The notes beneath the pieces are model-generated. The model was not told the origin of the DNA. It worked only from the letters and a program-made list of their open reading frames with translations, and did not search any database. Source: Parasedimentitalea huanghaiensis (GTDB lineage: Bacteria > Pseudomonadota > Alphaproteobacteria > Rhodobacterales > Rhodobacteraceae). Taken from it: a DNA stretch of 64,000 nt. Position 1 is the stretch's first letter, and every line of letters starts with the position of its first letter. The stretch covers positions 1 to 64,000 of the forward strand of contig NZ_WQLV01000015.1 of assembly GCF_009753675.1 (NCBI RefSeq), in the 5' to 3' direction. Position numbers and translations under genes: made by a program. This document shows, piece by piece, positions 42,991 to 51,426 of this stretch.

Positions 42991-44432
42991 AAGCAGATAC
43001 GCTGATTGTTGGCGGCACAATTGCCACCATGAATCCTGAACGCCAAGTGATTGAAAATGGCGCGCTGGCCGTTGCAGGTGGTCAGATAATTGCAATTGGC
43101 GCGGCTAATGATCTGCGAGAACAAGTGCAGGCAGACCGGGTCATTGATTGCAGCAGTCACATCATTTTTCCGGGTCTGATTGATGTTCACGCCCACGCGG
43201 GGCATGGCATTATCAAATCTATTGGCATGCATAGCGGTGACCGCTGGGAAGACATCTGCGGCCAAGTCTATACCCAAGCGTCGCCTCCCGACTTTTGGTA
43301 CGCCGAAGCCCGCCTTGCGGCTCTTGAACGTTTGCGGTTTGGCGTGACCACAGGTGTGTCCTTGTTGGGCGGTGGTGATACAATCATGCGCACAGATCAC
43401 CCTGAATACGCGGCTGCCCATTGTCGCGGTGTGACAGAGGTTGGCACCCGAAGCGTCGTTGCAGTGGGACCCACGCGCGCGCCACATCCGCACAACTATG
43501 CCAGCTGGAACAACGGCCGGAAAAGCGAATACCCGGTCACGTTTGAACAGCAGTTTCAGACCTGCCAACAGATCGTTGACGACCTGCATGATACGCAGGG
43601 TGGGCGGATCAACATTGCAATGCTCTACCCGGTTTTGCGCGATGAACACGAACGGGACATGACTGCAAAGGACTATGCGACAGCCTGTGAACAGGCCCAG
43701 CTTGTACGGCAATACGCACGCGATAAAGGACTGATTTTTACCCAGGATGGGCACTGGCGCGGTTCTGTCCGGCGAGCTGAAAAACTGGGATTGCTGGGAT
43801 CGCAAACATTACTTTCTCACTGCATTGATTTGCACCGCGACGAGATTTCGCTTCTTGCCGCCAGTGGCAGTAAAATTGCACATAACCCCTCTGCCAATGC
43901 CTCTATTCAGGGTCGCTGCCCTGCAATAGAAATGATGGCCGAGGGGGTTACAGTCGCGCTTGGCTCTGATGCCACCGCACCTGACCGCTCTGCAGATATG
44001 TTCCGTCACATGCAGCAGGCGATGCATTATCACCGTACATTTTTTAAGAACGCCAATGTTTTACCCATCGGTCAAGTGTTGGAAATGTGTACGATTGGTG
44101 CTGCAAGAGCATTGGGTATGGCGGATCGCATAGGCTCGATCGAAGTCGGCAAACAGGCAGATATTGTCACGGTCGATCTACGCCGTCCGCATCTGTTTCC
44201 GCCAAACATGGCGCTGCATCGCTTAGTCTGTTTTGCCAATGGCAATGACGTGAGTAATGTGATGATCGGAGGGGAACTGGTTTTGGATCAAGGCCGCGCC
44301 ACCCGAGTGGACGAAGAGGCAATCTTGGATGATGCAGCAGAGCAGGCGGCCCTGATGATTGAGCGCATCAATTGCGCGGATGATCTGATGCTACCGCTTG
44401 GTTTTTGGGGAGCTAAAGGAACCGATACATGA
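42987..44432 (+). CDS. Amidohydrolase, TrzN/AtzB/cytosine deaminase-like
   Basis: A 481-residue metal-dependent hydrolase of the subtype that removes amino, chloro or similar groups from nitrogen rings, or opens them. His68 and His70 (GLIDVHAHAGHG), His278 (LLSHCIDL), the HNPSAN motif and Asp328 (LGSDATAPD) are present. The position that is usually HxxE after strand 4 reads TQDGH (Gln253, Asp254, His256), so one metal ligand is atypical. It overlaps the preceding binding-protein gene and the following racemase by 4 nt each. Likely acts on the imported heterocycle. Confidence 0.8.
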   Translation: MKADTLIVGGTIATMNPERQVIENGALAVAGGQIIAIGAANDLREQVQADRVIDCSSHIIFPGLIDVHAHAGHGIIKSIGMHSGDRWEDICGQVYTQASPPDFWYAEARLAALERLRFGVTTGVSLLGGGDTIMRTDHPEYAAAHCRGVTEVGTRSVVAVGPTRAPHPHNYASWNNGRKSEYPVTFEQQFQTCQQIVDDLHDTQGGRINIAMLYPVLRDEHERDMTAKDYATACEQAQLVRQYARDKGLIFTQDGHWRGSVRRAEKLGLLGSQTLLSHCIDLHRDEISLLAASGSKIAHNPSANASIQGRCPAIEMMAEGVTVALGSDATAPDRSADMFRHMQQAMHYHRTFFKNANVLPIGQVLEMCTIGAARALGMADRIGSIEVGKQADIVTVDLRRPHLFPPNMALHRLVCFANGNDVSNVMIGGELVLDQGRATRVDEEAILDDAAEQAALMIERINCADDLMLPLGFWGAKGTDT

Positions 44433-45088
44433 CAATCTATATAGTAAACCCCAACAGCAGCCAGCATGTGACAGAGGGCATTGACCACGCCGTTGATCCC
44501 ATGCGTGCGGCCAGCCCTGTACCGATCGAGGCGCGCACCCTGATCGAAGGACCGCCGGGGATTGAGACGCAGGCGCATGTGGACGGCGTGGTTGCGCCCA
44601 TACTGGCGCATTGCGCCAAACTGGAAAACCAGGCCAGCGCCTTTGTTGTTGCATGTTATTCCGATCCCGGACTCGCCGCGTTGCGCGAACAATCAAACCA
44701 TCCGGTGCTGGGGATAGCCGAGGCATCGATCCTGACAGCGATGACGCTGGGACAGAGATTTGGCATCGTGTCTATCCTGTCCAAAAGCGTACCACGCCAC
44801 ATGCGTTATGTGGGGGCGATGGGCGTGATGGACCGACTTGCAGGCGATCAGCCTCTTGAACTGAGCGTCCTGGAACTGTCAGACAAAACGCGCACATTTG
44901 AACGGCTCAAGACCGTTGGCTCCAGCCTGCGCGATGGCGTGATGGCGGATGTGCTCATTCTGGGGTGCGCAGGGATGACAGCATTTCGCGCGGATCTTGA
45001 GGCCTACCTTGGCATCCCCGTGGTCGAACCCTGCCAAGCAGCTGCTGCAATGGCGATTGGCCGCGTAGCCCTTCAAAAGACACGATAG
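44429..45088 (+). CDS. Asp/Glu/hydantoin racemase-family protein
   Basis: A 219-residue racemase with the two active-site cysteines characteristic of cofactor-independent racemases: Cys76 (FVVACYSDP) and Cys180 (LILGCAGM). The start MTIYIVNPNSS is typical of hydantoin racemases. It interconverts D and L forms so that stereospecific hydantoinase or amino acid enzymes can use both. It sits between the amidohydrolase and the DapA-like gene in the Dpp2 operon. Hydantoin versus amino acid specificity is not settled, but the gene order favours a hydantoin-type ligand. Confidence 0.8.
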   Translation: MTIYIVNPNSSQHVTEGIDHAVDPMRAASPVPIEARTLIEGPPGIETQAHVDGVVAPILAHCAKLENQASAFVVACYSDPGLAALREQSNHPVLGIAEASILTAMTLGQRFGIVSILSKSVPRHMRYVGAMGVMDRLAGDQPLELSVLELSDKTRTFERLKTVGSSLRDGVMADVLILGCAGMTAFRADLEAYLGIPVVEPCQAAAAMAIGRVALQKTR

Positions 45089-45096
45089 GAAAACGA

Positions 45097-46020
45097 ATGA
45101 CACGACTGACAACCGAGGCCTCCGGCGTATTTGTGATCGCAGTCACGCCCTTTCATCCAGATGGTCGGATCGACATGGAAAGTTGCGACCGGATGGTTGA
45201 CTTTTATCTCGACGCAGGAGCCACAGGCCTGACCGTGTTGGGCATGATGGGTGAAGCCCCCAAGCTGACGGTTGAGGAATCTCGCGATGTTGTGGCGCGC
45301 ATCTTAGACAGGGTGAAGGGCAGGGTGCCGGTTGTGGTTGGCGTTTCCGCGCCGGGCTTTGCGCAAATTGATGTGATGACAAAAATGGTGATGGATATGG
45401 GGGCGGCAGGCGTCATGGTTGCCCCACCGGGCAATCTGCGCACCGACGACCAAATTGTGAATTATTACAATCAAGTGGCTGAATTGATCGGCGATGTGCC
45501 ATTTGTTTTGCAAGACTTTCCGTTGGCGACTGGCGTTCAGATCGCCCCCAAAGTCATTGCAAAAATTGTCAACGACCTGCCCACATGTGTTTGCCTCAAA
45601 CACGAGGATTGGCCGGGGTTGGAAAAAATTACCTATTTGCGCCGCGATGGTGTGCTGAACAAACGCATCTCAATCCTGTGTGGCAACGGCGGAGTGTTCC
45701 TGCCTGAAGAAATGGCACGTGGTGCCGATGGGGCGATGACCGGCTTTGCCTATCCCGAAATGATGGCAAGCGTGGTTGAGTATTACAACAAGGGTGAGAT
45801 TGAACGCGGGCAGGATATCTTTAACGCCTACCTGCCACTTGCCCGGTTTGAACAGCAACCCGGTATGGGCTTGGCGATCCGCAAATACACCCTCGCGAAA
45901 CGCGGAATTATTGCACATGACACACTGCGGCGGCCCGGCGCGCCCCTTTCGGCATTATGCCGTGACGAGGTGGACGCCCTTATCTTACGACAAGAAAAAC
46001 GATTGATGGAGCTTAACTGA
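45097..46020 (+). CDS. DapA/N-acetylneuraminate-lyase family aldolase
   Basis: A 307-residue TIM-barrel enzyme of the class I pyruvate-aldolase superfamily. The Schiff-base lysine is Lys168 (VCLKHEDW), and the early GxxGE-type motif is LGMMGEAPKL (residues 48-57). The catalytic Tyr of the usual LYNVP motif is replaced: the segment is LQDFPLATG (Gln139), so it is unlikely to be a true dihydrodipicolinate synthase. It may cleave or hydrate another keto acid in the same pathway. AGGA lies 6 nt upstream of ATG; its stop overlaps the SDR start by one base. Confidence 0.8.
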   Translation: MTRLTTEASGVFVIAVTPFHPDGRIDMESCDRMVDFYLDAGATGLTVLGMMGEAPKLTVEESRDVVARILDRVKGRVPVVVGVSAPGFAQIDVMTKMVMDMGAAGVMVAPPGNLRTDDQIVNYYNQVAELIGDVPFVLQDFPLATGVQIAPKVIAKIVNDLPTCVCLKHEDWPGLEKITYLRRDGVLNKRISILCGNGGVFLPEEMARGADGAMTGFAYPEMMASVVEYYNKGEIERGQDIFNAYLPLARFEQQPGMGLAIRKYTLAKRGIIAHDTLRRPGAPLSALCRDEVDALILRQEKRLMELN

Positions 46021-46790
46021 TGGATCTTGAAATTAGCGGAAAACGCGCAATTGTATTGGGGGCCAGCCGGGGCCTTGGAATGGCGATTGCACAGTCACTG
46101 GCGTCCGAAGGCGTGACCGTTTTCGCAGCCGCCCGCAGCCGTGATAAGATTGCCGCTTGGGCCGAGGGCATGGATAATGTGCACCCCCTGCAACTGGACC
46201 TTAGCGAGATCGAAGAGGTTGACGCGGTAGTCGACAGCCTGCTGAAAGACGGTGGCGTGGACATCATCGTAAACAATGGCGGCGGCCCGCCTCCGGGCAC
46301 GGCCCAAACAGCTGAGCGGTCGGCATGGTTGACATTTTTTGAGTCGATGGGCGCAAACCTGTTCCACATGAACACACGCCTTTTGCCAAAGATGAAAGAG
46401 CGCAGTTGGGGGCGGATCATTTCGATCACATCCTCAGGAGTTGAACAACCAATCCCAAATCTTGCGTTGTCCAACGGCATACGGTCAGCTGTGGTGGGTT
46501 GGTCCAAGTCACTTGCAAATGAAGTTGCAGCAGATGGCATAACCGTGAACGTCGTCATGCCTGGGCGCATCCATACACAAAGGGTCGACGAACTGGATGC
46601 AGCGGCGGCAAAGCGGACAGATACGGATGTCAAAGAGGTTGCAGCCAAGTCTCGCGGCACGATCCCAGCGGGCCGCTATGGCAAACCCGAAGAATTCGCG
46701 GATGTCGTCACTTTCCTCGCCTCAGAAAGGGCAGGCTATGTGACTGGCTCAAAGATACGGATCGACGGTGGATCAATTAAGTCGATATAA
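46020..46790 (+). CDS. Short-chain dehydrogenase/reductase, atypical catalytic motif
   Basis: A 256-residue Rossmann-fold protein. Cofactor motif LGASRGLGMAIA (residues 13-24), NNGGGPPPG in place of NNAG, and a late GSKIRIDGGSIKSI end typical of FabG-like SDRs. The catalytic Ser138/139 is kept, but the YxxxK motif is replaced by SNGIR (Ser151-Arg155), a variant also seen in some SDR subfamilies. It may be a reductase with altered mechanism or have a non-catalytic role. Last gene of the Dpp2 operon, followed by a terminator. Confidence 0.85.
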   Translation: MDLEISGKRAIVLGASRGLGMAIAQSLASEGVTVFAAARSRDKIAAWAEGMDNVHPLQLDLSEIEEVDAVVDSLLKDGGVDIIVNNGGGPPPGTAQTAERSAWLTFFESMGANLFHMNTRLLPKMKERSWGRIISITSSGVEQPIPNLALSNGIRSAVVGWSKSLANEVAADGITVNVVMPGRIHTQRVDELDAAAAKRTDTDVKEVAAKSRGTIPAGRYGKPEEFADVVTFLASERAGYVTGSKIRIDGGSIKSI

Positions 46791-46796
46791 CATTTG

Positions 46797-46828
46797 GGGG
46801 CCAGTTAGACGCTGGCCTTCATCATTTT
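46797..46828 (+). terminator. Terminator of the Dpp2 operon
   Basis: Stem GGCCAG/CTGGCC with a 7-nt loop, 8 nt after the SDR stop, followed by TTCATCATTTTC. The tail is only moderately U-rich. Confidence 0.5.
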
Positions 46829-46970
46829 CGGAAATCTCGCATATCTTGGTTCGATCAGTCGCAGATCAGCGATGGCAATGCGAGCATCGCAACTCTGAGG
46901 GTCTGCCTGCCCGCCAGAGCCAACCCGGCCTGTTCCTACTAAGCTGGAAAATACCTTTTGACACAGTATC

Positions 46971-47909
46971 TTAGGTATCGCCCTTTGGCCGTTCCCAGCC
47001 TTTCAACTGAACTTTTACCCAGTATCTCCATTGGTTCACAAACTCTTCAGCAAGGTAGGACATCGGTCTTTGACGAGGGGTCAGGATAGAATAGCCAAAT
47101 GGAATATCCGGTTTGAAGGGTAGGAATTTGATCCCGCTTGCAGGGCTGTTGCTGTGTAAGTAGCTGACAGCGCTGAGAACATCGACGATGGCGCAGATTT
47201 GGCCGGCTTCTACGAAGTTATACAACGGCAGGAAATACTGCGCATCCACGCGAACCTTGAAGTTGGCTCCTGTGCTGTCAAAGGCCTTTTGGGTTTTTTG
47301 ATAGGTTGAATGGCTCGATTGCAACGCCCCCATGGGGGCGCCGTCCAAGTCTGTGGTTGTTATGACATTCCGAGCAGCCAGCGGATGTGATGCGGATAGT
47401 GCACAGACACAGTTGCAGAATATTTCCTCGTTCAGAAACAGGCTTTCCTTGTCGGTCGCGCCTGTGGAATCACAGAATCCGATATCATACTGCTGTGCAG
47501 CGACCAGATTGCGGACTTGTGGTGAACTGCGAGTCGACAAGGAGACGTCAACGCCGGGTGTGTCGGCGATGAAACGGCTGATGAATTCCGGTAGCAAATA
47601 TGAAGACGGGCCGGGCATCGCAACAATCCGAAGGGTGCCCTCTGTCCGGTCGCGAAGCGCGGTCATGTTTTGCTCTGCCGTTTTCAACCGGTCCAGCACA
47701 TCCGACGCTTCGGACAGCAGGTAATGCGCCTCGGGCACAGGAACCAATCGTCGCCCTTCGCGCAGAAAAAGCGGCATGTTAAGATCCGCTTCCAGGGTTT
47801 TCAGTGAGGCGCTGATGGCGGGTTGGGTCCGGTGCAAATTGCGGGCGGCTTGGCTGATCGACCCGGATCTCATAATTTCTCGAAAAACTGTAAGTTGTTG
47901 CAAGTTCAA
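46971..47909 (-). CDS. LysR-family transcriptional regulator
   Basis: A 312-residue regulator: helix-turn-helix SGSISQAARNLHRTQPAISA near the N-terminus, effector domain about 90-300. An ATG 13 codons upstream (47948) lacks a ribosome site; the TTG at 47907-47909 (LNLQQLTVFREIM) has GGAG 7 nt upstream and gives the standard short LysR N-terminus, so it is preferred. Divergent from the TAXI-TRAP operon, with a palindromic T-N11-A type site just upstream of its own start. Probably activates the TRAP operon in the presence of its ligand. Confidence 0.83.
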   Translation of the reverse strand: MNLQQLTVFREIMRSGSISQAARNLHRTQPAISASLKTLEADLNMPLFLREGRRLVPVPEAHYLLSEASDVLDRLKTAEQNMTALRDRTEGTLRIVAMPGPSSYLLPEFISRFIADTPGVDVSLSTRSSPQVRNLVAAQQYDIGFCDSTGATDKESLFLNEEIFCNCVCALSASHPLAARNVITTTDLDGAPMGALQSSHSTYQKTQKAFDSTGANFKVRVDAQYFLPLYNFVEAGQICAIVDVLSAVSYLHSNSPASGIKFLPFKPDIPFGYSILTPRQRPMSYLAEEFVNQWRYWVKVQLKGWERPKGDT

Positions 47910-47920
47910 GAAAAGACTCC

Positions 47921-47943
47921 ATCCATAAATGAGATCTATGGAT
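47921..47943. promoter_or_regulatory. Probable LysR binding site
   Basis: Inverted repeat ATCCATA-N9-TATGGAT, a 23-bp site containing the T-N11-A pattern favoured by LysR regulators, 12 nt upstream of the preferred LysR start. It lies 119 nt before the divergent TAXI gene. Confidence 0.5.
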
Positions 47944-48061
47944 ACCATAAAATTTTGAGTTTGTGTTTATCTAATTTGCCAACCACCTTTAGCCTATCGA
48001 AATTGCATCAAGCAGTCCCGGTCAAAACGGGACGCAGCACGATACCAGGGAGAATTTGACA

Positions 48062-49072
48062 ATGAGCTTTATCAAGAAAATATCAGCAACTGCGCTGGCA
48101 TGCAGCATGGTCACCGGGGTTGCACATGCACAGGACATGACCTTTTTCCGTATTGGCACCGGTGGGGCAGGCGGGACCTATTTCCCCATTGGTGGTATTA
48201 TTGCCAATGCGATTTCTAACCCACCTGGCTCACGGGCCTGCGAAGAAGGCGGCAACTGTGGTGTGCCCGGACTGGTCGCGATGGCGCAATCCACTAATGC
48301 CTCTGCGCATAATGTGAATGCGATCCAAACAGGTCAGATGGAGGCAGGACTGTCCGGAGCAGCGACCCTGCATTTCGCCTATCACGGTACGGAAAAATTC
48401 GAGGGCAACGCCAAGCCCGATCTGCGGGTGATTGCCAATCTCTATCCCGAGGACCTGCACCTGGTGCTGCCAGAGGGTCAGAATCTGGGCGGCATTGGTG
48501 ACCTCAAAGGTCAGCGTGTTGGTATTGCACAGGCCGGATCTGGCACCCAGATTGCTGTTGAACTGATCCTGGGTGACTACGGGGTCAATCGGGACAATAT
48601 CGATGAAGCCGAGCTGAACAACAGTCAGTCTGCGGAACGTATTGCTGATGGTCAGCTGGATGCCTATTTCTACGCCGCTGGGACCCCAGTGGCCGCGATG
48701 ATCCAACTGGACAACACCAAAGGGATGGAACTGCATAATTGGTCTGCCGAAGAGATCAAGATGGCAAATACTACCGTGCCTTACTACATTCCTTCGAAAA
48801 TCCCCGCAGGCACTTATCAAGGCATAGACTACGACGTCAACACGGTTGCCGTGTCGGGTATGTTGGTGACCAATGCCAACCAGCCCGAAGAGCTGATCTA
48901 TGAAATCACCAAGGCAATGTGGTCTGATACGGCGCGCAAGCTGCTGGATAATGGCCATCCAAAAGGTCGTGCAATCACTCTGGAAACTGCACTGGAAGGT
49001 GTCGAAGGTATCGGTGTTCCCCTGCACCCCGGCGCCGAACGTTTCTACCGTGAAATGGGCATGATTAAGTAA
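48062..49072 (+). CDS. TAXI-family TRAP transporter binding protein
   Basis: A 336-residue periplasmic receptor. The signal peptide ends near GVAHA, and the TAXI signature FFRIGTGGAGGTYFPIGGIIAN follows. The later DLKGQRVGIAQAGSGTQI segment is characteristic. The ATG at 48062 is preferred over the TTG two codons earlier. These receptors bind small carboxylates or amino acids; the ligand is not readable, but an amino acid oxidase and a racemase follow. Separated from the permease by a hairpin. Confidence 0.9.
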   Translation: MSFIKKISATALACSMVTGVAHAQDMTFFRIGTGGAGGTYFPIGGIIANAISNPPGSRACEEGGNCGVPGLVAMAQSTNASAHNVNAIQTGQMEAGLSGAATLHFAYHGTEKFEGNAKPDLRVIANLYPEDLHLVLPEGQNLGGIGDLKGQRVGIAQAGSGTQIAVELILGDYGVNRDNIDEAELNNSQSAERIADGQLDAYFYAAGTPVAAMIQLDNTKGMELHNWSAEEIKMANTTVPYYIPSKIPAGTYQGIDYDVNTVAVSGMLVTNANQPEELIYEITKAMWSDTARKLLDNGHPKGRAITLETALEGVEGIGVPLHPGAERFYREMGMIK

Positions 49073-49088
49073 TCAAACTCTCCCGACT

Positions 49089-49119
49089 GCGGCAGCGAAA
49101 AAGTTCTTTTCGCTGCCGC
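49089..49119 (+). terminator. Strong hairpin after the TAXI gene
   Basis: A perfect 13-bp stem (GCGGCAGCGAAAA/TTTTCGCTGCCGC) with a 5-nt loop, 16 nt after the stop, followed by CCTTTGTTTG. It likely attenuates transcription into the permease gene. Confidence 0.7.
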
Positions 49120-49206
49120 CCTTTGTTTGCCTGATAGTGGCAGGGCTGTGGCTATTGTGTCCGCGCCCGCTCAGGGCGACTGCATCCAATTTTTTGGGAA
49201 CCTCCT

Positions 49207-51426
49207 ATGCCCGTCAATTCGCATCTCGACAATAAAACGTTGGAAGAGCTGGAAAAGAAGTACGATTCAGCACTGAATACTCGTGACAATGGCCCCGTTC
49301 TGACCAGAGTGATCTATTGGGCCAGCATCTGCTTTGCGCTCTATCACCTGTGGACTGCTGGATTTGGTACGCCGGTTGACCATATTCACATGGGCATCCA
49401 CTTGTCGGGGCTGTTTCTGTTCATCTTTGTTGGCTTTCCACTGATTAAGTCAGCGCGGGCCTTGGAATGGCCGGGCGCGCGTGCATTGGCACCGGGAAAT
49501 GTACCGTTATATGATTGGGTCCTTGCGGGCTTGGGTATTTCGGCTGCGCTTTTCCTGTGGCTCAGTTGGCGCGGGTTTTCCGGCTTTGGATTTGACATCG
49601 ACGAGCAGGCGCTGCGTCAAGGCAACCCATCGGGGCCGGATGTGTTCTTTGGCTCCATTCTGGTGCTGACCGTATTAGAAATTGCCCGCCGCACTATCGG
49701 ATTTGTGCTGCCGCTGATCATCCTGGTCTTTATGGTCTACGCCCTGTTTGGCCCCTATATGCCGGCGCAGATCCTGAAGCATCCGGGCGTCAACTGGCAG
49801 CAATTCGTCAACAACATGTATTTCCCATCCGAGGGCATCTTTGGAGTGACCCTCTGGGTGGTTTCAACGGTGGTGTTTCACTTTGTGCTGTTCGGCGTGG
49901 TGGCGCAGCGCATGGGGCTGGGGCAGTTTTTTGTCGATAATGCGATGATCCTGGCCGGGCGCTATACCGGCGGACCGGCCAAGGTATCAGTCATATCGTC
50001 TGCCTTCTTTGGCACCATCTCGGGCAGCTCGATTGCCAATACGGTGTCTACCGGCTCCCTCACCATCCCCAATATGAAGAAGATGGGCTATCCTGGCCAT
50101 TTTGCCGGCGGGGTTGAGGCCGCAGCCTCGGCTGGAGGGCAAATCACGCCACCTATCATGGGCGCTGCGTCCTTCCTGATGGCTGAGTATCTTGAGGTGC
50201 CCTATACCACCATCGTGATCGCCGCCATTGTCCCGGCGTTGATGCATTATATCGGCGTGATGTCGATTGTGCATTTCACCGCTAAACGGTTGAGATTGCC
50301 CACCTATACACGAGATCAACTGCCCAATATGCTGGCCGTGTGGAAAGACGGCTGGTATACGATCATTCCGCTGATCGCACTACTGCTGGTGCTGTTCTCT
50401 GGTTACTCACCCAATATGGCCGCCTTTATCGGGCTGAACCTGTGTATTGTCGTGGGATTCTGCGGTATGGACCGTCCGCTGACCTTGCCTATTCCGCTCG
50501 CCTTACTGGGGTTCATCTTCTGGAAAGCATCGCCCTATTCTGGCGAGGGGTATTCCCCCGAGATGGCGGGAATGCTGGCGGCGCTGACCATCCTTGGCAG
50601 CCTGCATCGCAACAAAAGACAAAGCTTCCGGGACCTGTTTGATAGTTTTCACGTCGGTGTTCAATATGCGCTGGCGGTGGGGGCGGCCTCGGCTGCGGTT
50701 GGCATTGTTGTCGGCGTTATCAACACAACCGGAGTTGGATTCCGCCTTGGCTTTATGGTGACTGGTGGTGCGGCAGATATGGCGGCGACACTGGCCCCGC
50801 TGCTGGACTGGACCGGTCTTGAAACCTTTAGCCACAGCTCGATCCAGCAATTCCTGTCACTGGTCCTGATTGCTATGGCCTGTATCCTGATGGGGGCAGG
50901 GCTGCCGACCACGGCGCTCTATATCATGCTGGTGGCTGTCGCCACACCGGCTCTGAACCAACTGGGGGTTCCGCCGCTCGCCACCCATATGTTCGTTCTG
51001 TATTACGGTGTAATTTCTGAGATCACCCCGCCAGTTTGTGCCTCAGCCTATGCCGCTGCCGGTATCGCAGGCGCCAACCCGTTCCGGACTGGCATGAGCG
51101 CCTTTACCCTGGGATTAGGGAAACTGATGGTGCCAATGGTGTTTGTCTATGCACCGACAATGCTGATTGTGCTGCCCGAGTATTTCACTTTGCTCGGCTT
51201 TCTGCAGGTCAGCATAACTTGCGCGTTGGGTGTTTTTGCCATTGCCACAGCAGTGTCCGCCTATTTCATGGCCCCGTTGAATAGTGTCTGGCGGCTACTG
51301 ATGGCGATCGGTGGGATCTTGTTGGTGGCTCCCAGCGGTGCTTCGGACCTCACGGCACTGGTTGTTATCGCTCCGGTAATCATACAGCAGTTGGCCAGCC
51401 TCCGTCAGGAAAGGGCCGCCGCATGA
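49207..51426 (+). CDS. TRAP transporter, fused large/small permease (DctMQ-type for TAXI)
   Basis: A 739-residue integral membrane protein with roughly 15-18 helices. The N-terminal part corresponds to the small 4-helix subunit and the rest to the large 12-helix subunit (for example SAFFGTISGSSIANTVSTGS, AAASAGGQITPPIMGAASFL and SEITPPVCASAYAAAGIAGA), as usual for TAXI systems. It imports the ligand with sodium or proton symport. The start MPVNSHLDNKTLEELEKKY follows CCTCCT-rich sequence. It overlaps the downstream oxidase by 4 nt (ATGA). Confidence 0.92.
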   Translation: MPVNSHLDNKTLEELEKKYDSALNTRDNGPVLTRVIYWASICFALYHLWTAGFGTPVDHIHMGIHLSGLFLFIFVGFPLIKSARALEWPGARALAPGNVPLYDWVLAGLGISAALFLWLSWRGFSGFGFDIDEQALRQGNPSGPDVFFGSILVLTVLEIARRTIGFVLPLIILVFMVYALFGPYMPAQILKHPGVNWQQFVNNMYFPSEGIFGVTLWVVSTVVFHFVLFGVVAQRMGLGQFFVDNAMILAGRYTGGPAKVSVISSAFFGTISGSSIANTVSTGSLTIPNMKKMGYPGHFAGGVEAAASAGGQITPPIMGAASFLMAEYLEVPYTTIVIAAIVPALMHYIGVMSIVHFTAKRLRLPTYTRDQLPNMLAVWKDGWYTIIPLIALLLVLFSGYSPNMAAFIGLNLCIVVGFCGMDRPLTLPIPLALLGFIFWKASPYSGEGYSPEMAGMLAALTILGSLHRNKRQSFRDLFDSFHVGVQYALAVGAASAAVGIVVGVINTTGVGFRLGFMVTGGAADMAATLAPLLDWTGLETFSHSSIQQFLSLVLIAMACILMGAGLPTTALYIMLVAVATPALNQLGVPPLATHMFVLYYGVISEITPPVCASAYAAAGIAGANPFRTGMSAFTLGLGKLMVPMVFVYAPTMLIVLPEYFTLLGFLQVSITCALGVFAIATAVSAYFMAPLNSVWRLLMAIGGILLVAPSGASDLTALVVIAPVIIQQLASLRQERAAA

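Noticed and set aside
42966-43805. 279-codon minus-strand frame over the amidohydrolase
   Set aside because: Antisense to a clear amidohydrolase with motifs in the plus frame.
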